Notes under the pieces: generated by a model
Told to the model about the DNA's origin: nothing
The model's input: the letters and a program-made list of their open reading frames with translations, nothing else
The model's database searches: none
In this document: positions 1 through 23,243 of the stretch, piece by piece
Layout: each line of letters begins with the position of its first letter
Position numbering within the stretch: the stretch's first letter is position 1
Source: Elysia marginata
Lineage: Eukaryota > Mollusca > Gastropoda > Plakobranchidae
Direction: 5' to 3'
NCBI GenBank assembly: GCA_019649035.1
Contig: BMAT01008239.1
Coordinates: 22,742-45,984 of the forward strand
Length of the DNA: 23,243 nt
Made by a program: the position numbers and the translations under genes

Positions 1-66
1 ATTTGATCGCCTTAGCATCGAAGAAGTCAGTCACATTTTATCTTTCTCTGTCTCATCCAGATTTAA

Positions 67-207
67 CTTATTGCAATATCTACTCCAAACAAGAGAAAGC
101 GCATCACTATTGACACGGAAGTTGAAATCATCAATGCAGTTGAGAAGAAGGAGAAATCGAATGCAGAGATATGCTTCTTACCCCCCTTCTATGTGAAGCC
201 TCTGTAA
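67..207 (+). pseudogene. Pogo/Tigger transposase N-terminal HTH fragment (fossil)
   Basis: An open frame from 67 to the TAA at 205-207 encodes a segment reading TPNKRKRITIDTEVEIINAV followed by EKKEKSNAEI. This strongly resembles the CENP-B N-terminal/psq helix-turn-helix that binds terminal repeats in pogo/Tigger transposases (Tc1/mariner superfamily). The match stops abruptly after AEI, where the family normally continues into the recognition helix; here the frame runs into unrelated residues and a stop. No DDE catalytic domain follows. A stop (TAA, 64-66) lies just upstream, so no start codon is visible. I infer a broken transposon copy. A short exon of a domesticated CENP-B-like gene extending left of the window is a less likely alternative. 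Confidence 0.6.
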
Positions 208-252
208 ACCCTTTTATGGGAATAGCCTCTTTCAACCCTTTTATGGGAATAA
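199..252. repeat. 27-bp tandem duplication beside the pogo-like fragment
   Basis: Two adjacent 27-bp units (199-225 and 226-252) both start CCTCT and share AACCCTTTTATGGGAATA exactly. The sequence just after them (CCCTGCTATAACGAAAGTTC, about 257-276) has the flavour of pogo/Tigger subterminal repeats. This suggests the units belong to the same decayed element as the HTH fragment. Confidence 0.6.
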
Positions 253-1031
253 CGAGAACCCCTGCTATAACGAAAGTTCAAGAAAAAACATGAGTTCTCA
301 TTATTACTGAGTTTTACTGTAAATGTAAAAAATAACTCATGAAACTGGTTTGCTAATCTTGAAATTGGAACAACTGGGTCGGTGGCCTACCTTGTTCAAT
401 GTTTGCACATCAGTCAGACTATTGTTTACACTAATACCTTTGAAATGTAACAGTCCTCTAACACACACGCGAAAAGCTACCCCTCCAACCCACCGCCCCA
501 GTCCTCTTTCTCTTCAAAGCATGCTAGCACCGTGGGAAAGTTTTATTATTTCACTCTGAATAAATTGGGGAAAACTTTTATAACACTGATTGACAGGAGG
601 CTGGACCTGATTTTACATATATGACAGGTGGCTAATACGTAACAGTCCAAATGACCACATCCAGGCGTTGAGACCTCTGGTGGATGCCCCCTCCACCTGT
701 ATGAGCGTCTAGGATCTTCTGGGTGGGATTATGATATGTCAATTTCTCAGAAGGTGTCAAAATCCTGAAACCAGGGCCTACCAAGTATCCATCCTAGCCA
801 GACTTTTTTGTTATAGATATGCGAAATTTTACACCTTTGCACCACATCAGTCCCTCTCCCTCGTAGACTCTCAGGTTAGTGGAATTGGTTGTAATCACAC
901 CATGAGGCTGCAAAACGGGAAATTTTTCCCTGTATTTATCGATTGATGTTGTAAGGGGTTAGTTCCCTGTTCCCAGCTATCTAGTATGACAAGGGAGTGC
1001 GAAATGTAAGTTAAAAGTAAGGCGAACTCTG
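253..1031. other. No gene recognised (5' flank)
   Basis: Short ORFs at 350-559 and 731-946 have no recognisable domains or good splice context. A near-perfect 12-bp direct repeat (TGACAGGAGGCT at 591-602, TGACAGGTGGCT at 622-633) and a weak 6-bp stem (GGTGGA/TCCACC, 679-697) are the only structures. GTAAGT at 1005-1010 is the best donor-like site upstream of the first visible exon and could end an unseen 5'UTR exon, but nothing else supports that. Confidence 0.4.
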
Positions 1032-1137
1032 AAGCCAATATATTGGCTTGGCGCGGGATGCAGGTGGAATGTTCAAAGCCAAAATAGTGGCTTGCCGCAC
1101 TGGTAAACTCCTCAAATCAAAGCCAATATAGTGGCTT
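1032..1137. repeat. 44-bp-period array of 18-bp CCAAT/ATTGG palindromes
   Basis: Three 18-bp units start at 1032, 1076 and 1120, exactly 44 bp apart. Unit 1, AAGCCAATATATTGGCTT, is a perfect palindrome holding two back-to-back CCAAT boxes. Unit 2 (AAGCCAAAATAGTGGCTT) and unit 3 (AAGCCAATATAGTGGCTT) are near-palindromes. The 26-bp spacers are poorly conserved, though two begin GGCG, giving an E2F-like TTGGCGCGGGA after unit 1. A fourth half unit (AAGCCA) lies at 1165-1170. It lies about 1.4 kb upstream of the first visible DDX42 exon. It may be an eroded minisatellite or a clustered regulatory site; the sequence does not decide. Confidence 0.7.
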
Positions 1138-1170
1138 GGCGAGGGTCTTGGGTTAATGTTTGTAAAGCCA

Positions 1171-2503
1171 GGATTAGATTAAGACTTTTCATTAAAACTT
1201 ACATCTGTGGAGAAATTTTTTTACACATTGCAGTATTACTATGGAGTTTAAAAAAATATTTTGACTGAAACTTAATATTGTGAAAACTTAACACTGTGAA
1301 GCAAAATAAAGTTTAGCAGGTCAGAATTTAAAATAAAATTTAAAACAGTACAGAATGCTGTGATTTAATTTAAATTAATCCAGGTCTAAGGCAAAAGCCT
1401 TTCCAAAACAGTCAAGTTTTGCTACCCTTTGAAGTACTTTTTCCTGCATCACAAGTTGGTACGACAAAATCACCACCTTTTGTCATAGTCTCATTTGGCT
1501 TCAACTTTGACAATTATTAAAAATCAACAATGTTTGTTTTTGGAGAGAAAATTGTGGACTTACATCAAATTTCTAATCAGACTTCTACTCTAGCCCAGTT
1601 TTAAACGGGTTTAGGCTAGGATTTCTTGAACCAGAATCCCTTTCATGAATATATAGAAATAAATTGGATTTCCGCCAAGGTCAATGTTATTATTTTTTTT
1701 TCGCATATATCAAATGCATTCTTGTCTGCTCATAAAACCTGCTCTTAGTCTTAGATCATAGAAATACAATGTACTAAAACTAATATAGATAAAAAAAACC
1801 AAAAACAAGAAGTGTTTTTTCATATACTCTAGGGGAGTTTCTCAAAAAGTACCAGTAATCCTGAATGGCTGAAAAGACAGACTTAGTGCAATCATGTTGA
1901 CTTAAAATTGTTAAAGAAGAAATAATTATTAATTACCAAATAGAACTGTAGACTGGACGACAAATACCTTAGACTAGTAATGGATGGAGCTGTGATTTAA
2001 TCTAGAAAATTCACTCACTTGTCAAGAATCGAATACACTGTGCCTTATAAGTTATTAAATATTCAAAAGGCTGTTCATTCCTAGAGCGAAATTCTTTCAT
2101 TCATTCGCAATGTTTTGCTCTAATAATATACACATCAAATTGTGATTGACAGCTTCTACTTTGAGCTATATCTCACTTAGAATTTAAATATAGTTCTGTT
2201 GTCGTGTTTGCATATATTGCTCATCAGAACATTTAGAATGAAATTAATTGCTAATGCTACAGTCTTGTTTGGCACTACTTGTTTATTAAGTTACGATGTT
2301 TTTCAAACTACGTACATTTAATTTCCTGGAGTCCATGGGGAATGAGTCGAATGATGCAATTTTCACCTTCAAAAGGTGTTGATGTTTTGAACTTCAAAAT
2401 GCAGAAAAAAAATATTTTGCAGAAATATATTTAAAACTTTAATTTTTTTTAAAGAAAAAGGCAAAAATCTGTAATATTGCTTCTTTCCTTCTTTTCTTTT
2501 CAG
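1171..2503. other. AT-rich non-coding stretch upstream of first visible exon
   Basis: No coding frame, RNA gene or clear repeat was found. The segment ends in a strong pyrimidine tract and CAG (about 2482-2503) that reads as a 3' splice site. Part or all of it is therefore probably an intron lying behind a 5'UTR exon I could not locate. Confidence 0.45.
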
Positions 2504-2563
2504 CGCCTTTGAAGTTCTGTTTTAAGAACTCATAGTTGTCACATGCACCTGACTTAATTCACA
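2504..2563 (+). promoter_or_regulatory. DDX42 5'UTR segment with a four-codon uORF
   Basis: This is the untranslated part of the first visible exon, opening after a good acceptor (CTTTTCTTTTCAG). An upstream ATG at 2543-2545 starts the minimal frame ATGCACCTGACTTAA, ending at 2557, six bases before the main ATG. Its TAA is in frame with the main ORF, so it also blocks N-terminal extension and fixes 2564 as the start. Such a short uORF can lower initiation or favour reinitiation; that effect is inferred only. Confidence 0.6.
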
Positions 2564-20420
<17,857 letters not shown>

Positions 20421-20741
20421 TGATCTTGCAACTCTTTCTTGATACTTTTTTTTTTAATCATTCAGGTGTATATGACTATTATTGTTTATGAGGAATGAAC
20501 CATAAGTTTGTTTGTTATTCGTCATGTATGTAAAAATCTTACATCTTTGAATTTTACATTTTTTATCTGCAAATTACCACTATCGCTACATGACTTTTGA
20601 GCACCATTATCTTTCAAGATGAGCAGATGCCGCTGCCGCCGACTAGAATTTAGTGAAATTGAACAATTTATAATATTAGGGAAATGGCTATATCCAACTT
20701 GGTGCCCAAAAGGTGATACTTAAGTAATTTTGAACTATATT

Positions 20742-21316
20742 GATGGAAGCCTCTTAAATTGGAGGCTGAAAAATTTAAATTCTCATAATTCAAAGTTTCC
20801 TCAGAGTAAAGTTTCTTTTTTCCTCTTTGACTTTGATATATTTGAACTCACCATTTGAAGTTGGTTAGGCTTAATTCTCTTAAATAGAAGTTTATATTAA
20901 GGCCTATACAGTGTTTTCTTTCTTTACCCTAGCAATTTCACGTGTTCAAAACATGTAAAGCTTGTAAAGGCCTATACAGTATTTTCCTTCTTTCCCTAGC
21001 AATTTCACATGTTCAAAACATGTAAAGCTTGTAAAGGCCTATACAGTATTGTCCTTCTTTTCCCTAGCAATTTCACATGTTCAAAACATGTAAAGCTTGT
21101 AAGCACCCCTGTGCTAAGATGTAGTAAAGTTACCATCCCAAAACCCTCTGAACCACTGAATTTTTTAAGAAGGTTTGGGTTACACAGAGAGATATTATTA
21201 CTAGTAGTAAAGCAGTAAACAGTCTGATATAAACTTGATTCCTTGTGTATAATTTGAATCCACTTAAATTGAAGTTTTTATCCATTGTCAAGAAATTGGA
21301 ATTATGAGGTTTCTAC
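20742..21316. mobile_element. Decayed pogo-like MITE in the 3'UTR
   Basis: Its left end GATGGAAGCCTCTTAAATT (20742-20760) and the reverse complement of its right end GGAATTATGAGGTTTCTAC (21298-21316) share the GAA.CCTC.TAA pattern, as do subterminal AATTCAAA/AATTTGAA motifs. It is about 575 bp with no transposase. The right end is closely similar to a sequence in intron 6 (7213-7276). Confidence 0.4.
20901..21102. repeat. Three tandem 67-68-bp repeats
   Basis: Units at 20901-20968, 20969-21035 and 21036-21102 each start GGCCTATACAGT and contain CCCTAGCAATTTCAC and GTTCAAAACATGTAAAGCTT. They are nearly identical (a handful of substitutions and single-base indels), so the expansion is younger than the surrounding element. 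Confidence 0.95.
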
Positions 21317-22360
21317 TTTAATTTCAGTAGTCAATTTCTTATCTCATTTAATTTTTTCAAGAAAGCTGTCAATTCAAGCTGTCTCAAATGATAGGTAGTT
21401 GTAATGTGTAATTTCTTGCTATGAATGCTACTATGACTATAAGAAAATTGTCCTATACCGAAAATAACAATTTCTAAACTTAGAAGCTAGATTTAGATTG
21501 ATTTGACTTTCATACATTTTCGCAAATTCATAAGCCTTGAGATTCACAATATAGATTATATTAGTATTAGCATGATTCAGAGGAAACCAAATAACAACAT
21601 CACAAGACAGGCACTACAGTGGAATCCACAAGGGGATAGTGGTAGGGTAGGCCTGTAGGTACATAAAGGAGAGATGTGGAGAGAGAAAAATGAAAATGAT
21701 GAAATAAGGATGGGGTCAGCTTAGAAAACTTGCCCAGGACCGAAGTGGGTGGCATTTATGATTTACTTGTGCGGTGCCTATACCCTGCCAAGGGTAAAGG
21801 GTATTGATGATGAATGTGATTTAGATTCTTCAACCCATTTGGAAGAGGTAACACTGAACAAAGGCACTATCTTGTATATTGCAGTAGAGAATCATCTAAA
21901 ATACAAACAAGGTTCTATAATTACAATCATATTAGAAATCTATATTGTACATAATCTTTAGCACATTGTTGCTACCAGGTGTTATGTCAGTTTTTTAGCT
22001 GTTTTATAATGTTATCATCTCATTGGAGAGAAATCATGATTTGACATTCTTTAATATTAATTCTCTCTAAAATATTAGAATATGCAGGTGGTTCCAAGTA
22101 AAACTGCAATGTCTTTAAAGGTTTGGTCTAGCTCTAGAAAAACCGTACAATTTTTGCCCTCTGAGCTGTTCCTAGATTTTTCTATCAAACGTAAGTCTTT
22201 AGTGAGCAGACTGTTAATTTAAATTTATAGGTACAAAAAAAAATGAAAACACATGAACAAGCTGACACGGCTTGCTTATGAACAGAACTAGAATGGCAAC
22301 TTGTGGAAGTGAAACAGTTAAGGCTTTTGTCTATTTCAAACGTTTAAAAGTTGAACATGA

Positions 22361-22366
22361 AATAAA
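22361..22366 (+). terminator. Candidate poly(A) signal AATAAA for DDX42
   Basis: AATAAA is followed within 25-65 bases by a GU/U-rich run (TTTTTGTGTGTATTTTGTTG, then GGG and a T-run), a good downstream element. Cleavage would fall near 22380-22390. Confidence 0.55.
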
Positions 22367-22385
22367 ACTGGATCTGTACTTACAA

Positions 22386-23141
22386 AGCACCTAATTTTTG
22401 TGTGTATTTTGTTGGGTTTTTTTTGTAGACAGGCTTTCCTCAAGCCCTGTACAATTCTTTTGAACTTTTTCACCCTTTTGTTACTTTTAGCGTAGCTACG
22501 AAAACACTAAAATAAGAGTTTTATGACAAAGCACATTTATTCCCCATTGTCAAGCTGTTCTGTTCCCAGAATGACCATGGATAAGGCATTGTTAAGTTGA
22601 ACTCATTTGCTGCTTGGCCTAAAATCATAATTTAATCAATTTATCTAGCCTCAGCTGGAGATAAAGTACAAAGTTTAAAAACAACTGGTTCATCAGCATC
22701 GCTAAGTTGTATGTTTCGAATAATACGTGGATCACTTTCATTTAGAAACTAGATCAAGATCTTTGTGTCCAGTATTGGTTCAGCCGTTGTAGTAAAAATC
22801 AACAAGAAACTGGAAATGAACGGTCCTTGGAACGGCTCTTTCTCCTGAAATAGTTATGGTCCCATTCCTGAAAAAACTTTGTATGAAATGAAAAAAAAGA
22901 TGCTCCATAAAACCTTTTGTTGCTGTATACGCCCACTTTTGGCACACAGGCATGGGGAATATCTAAACAGATTATGATGCACTAAAGTGTGCGCATTAAT
23001 AGAAATACGTAGTAATAGAGAAAACTTTGACAGTAAATCAGTCACCACAGTTTTTTACCATCACCCAAAATTTTCAAAAATTTACACCAAAATGCCGAAA
23101 TTTACCAAAAGTTTGCAAGTAAAACGCTAAATTTTGCAACT
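22386..23141. other. Downstream intergenic sequence, no gene
   Basis: A 10-bp palindrome CGTAGCTACG at 22491-22500 is the only structure noted. Minus-strand ORF 22854-23048 has no recognisable content. Confidence 0.45.
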
Positions 23142-23243
23142 TTAACCCTATCGGTACGTCGTGTTTCACTATCGTATTCGTACGTCGGGGGTAACTCTGT
23201 ACCCCCACTTTTTTAATAGGTAAAATATCTATCCGTACGTCGG
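23142..23243. mobile_element. Probable piggyBac-like left terminus, cut by window end
   Basis: TTAA (23142-23145) is followed at once by CCCTATCGGTACGTCG, the TTAA target plus CCC-type TIR start of piggyBac-like elements. The octamer GTACGTCG recurs at 23154-23161, 23180-23187 and 23235-23242, and a perfect 7-bp hairpin (GGGGGTA, 6-base loop, TACCCCC) sits at 23187-23206. GC content rises against the flanks. The transposase and right end lie outside the window. Confidence 0.45.

Larger units (their letters stand above)
20421..22385 (+). other. DDX42: Probable DDX42 3'UTR
   Basis: No convincing AATAAA occurs before 22361-22366. That would give a 3'UTR of about 1.95 kb including a decayed transposon. 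An earlier variant signal could be used instead; the sequence cannot decide. Confidence 0.45.

Noticed and set aside
679..697. GGTGGA/TCCACC hairpin
   Set aside because: A 6-bp stem is expected by chance at this scale.
1032..1170. CRISPR-like reading of the 44-bp-period array
   Set aside because: Repeat-spacer geometry is superficial: only three units of 18 bp in a eukaryotic locus, with diverged repeats and no cas genes.
22491..22500. CGTAGCTACG palindrome
   Set aside because: An isolated 10-bp palindrome without repeats or context is likely chance.

Overview
This window is an AT-rich piece of a metazoan nuclear genome. It holds one intron-rich gene on the + strand, an orthologue of DDX42 (SF3b125, the U2 snRNP-associated DEAD-box RNA helicase). 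The protein was assembled by reading across every splice junction: 20 coding exons (2564-20420) join without a frame break into 741 residues. All canonical helicase motifs are present in order (Q, Walker [40 protein letters not shown]), and the protein ends in a DDX42-type basic KSRWD tail. The host is best read as a lophotrochozoan invertebrate, possibly a gastropod mollusc. The grounds are short AT-rich introns, TAGATCTAGA-type degenerate repeats, and decayed pogo-, LINE- and piggyBac-like elements. The species cannot be named from the sequence.

Layout. Positions 1-2503 are 5' flank or a 5'UTR intron. They carry a fossil pogo/Tigger (CENP-B-type) helix-turn-helix fragment at 67-207, a 27-bp tandem duplication at 199-252, and a striking 44-bp-period array of 18-bp CCAAT/ATTGG palindromes at 1032-1137. 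Position 2504 starts the first exon seen, with a 60-nt 5'UTR containing a four-codon uORF. Positions 2564-20420 are DDX42. Introns hold the rest of the structure: a pogo-like terminal segment in intron 1, a second pogo-like TIR plus a (TAT)n microsatellite in intron 6, a duplicated roughly 318-bp element in introns 7 and 8, an assembly gap in intron 10, a 2.5-kb intron 12 with CTAGA-rich sequence and an unexplained 135-codon ORF, and an antisense CR1/L2-like LINE ORF2 tail in intron 18. Positions 20421 to about 22385 are the likely 3'UTR, which contains a decayed MITE-like element carrying three 67-bp tandem repeats. The last 102 bases (23142-23243) look like the beginning of a piggyBac-like element (TTAA then CCCT) cut by the window edge.

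How it fits together. There is one gene and no operon logic. The unusual points concern how this splicing-factor gene is itself spliced: a GC-AG intron interrupting motif VI, an intron 4 whose donor and acceptor are both poor, and a tandem acceptor at intron 5. I found no tRNA, rRNA, CRISPR array or prokaryotic feature, and no convincing new coding system. The best candidates for something undescribed are the palindromic array near 1.03 kb and the duplicated element with a possibly flipped centre in introns 7/8.
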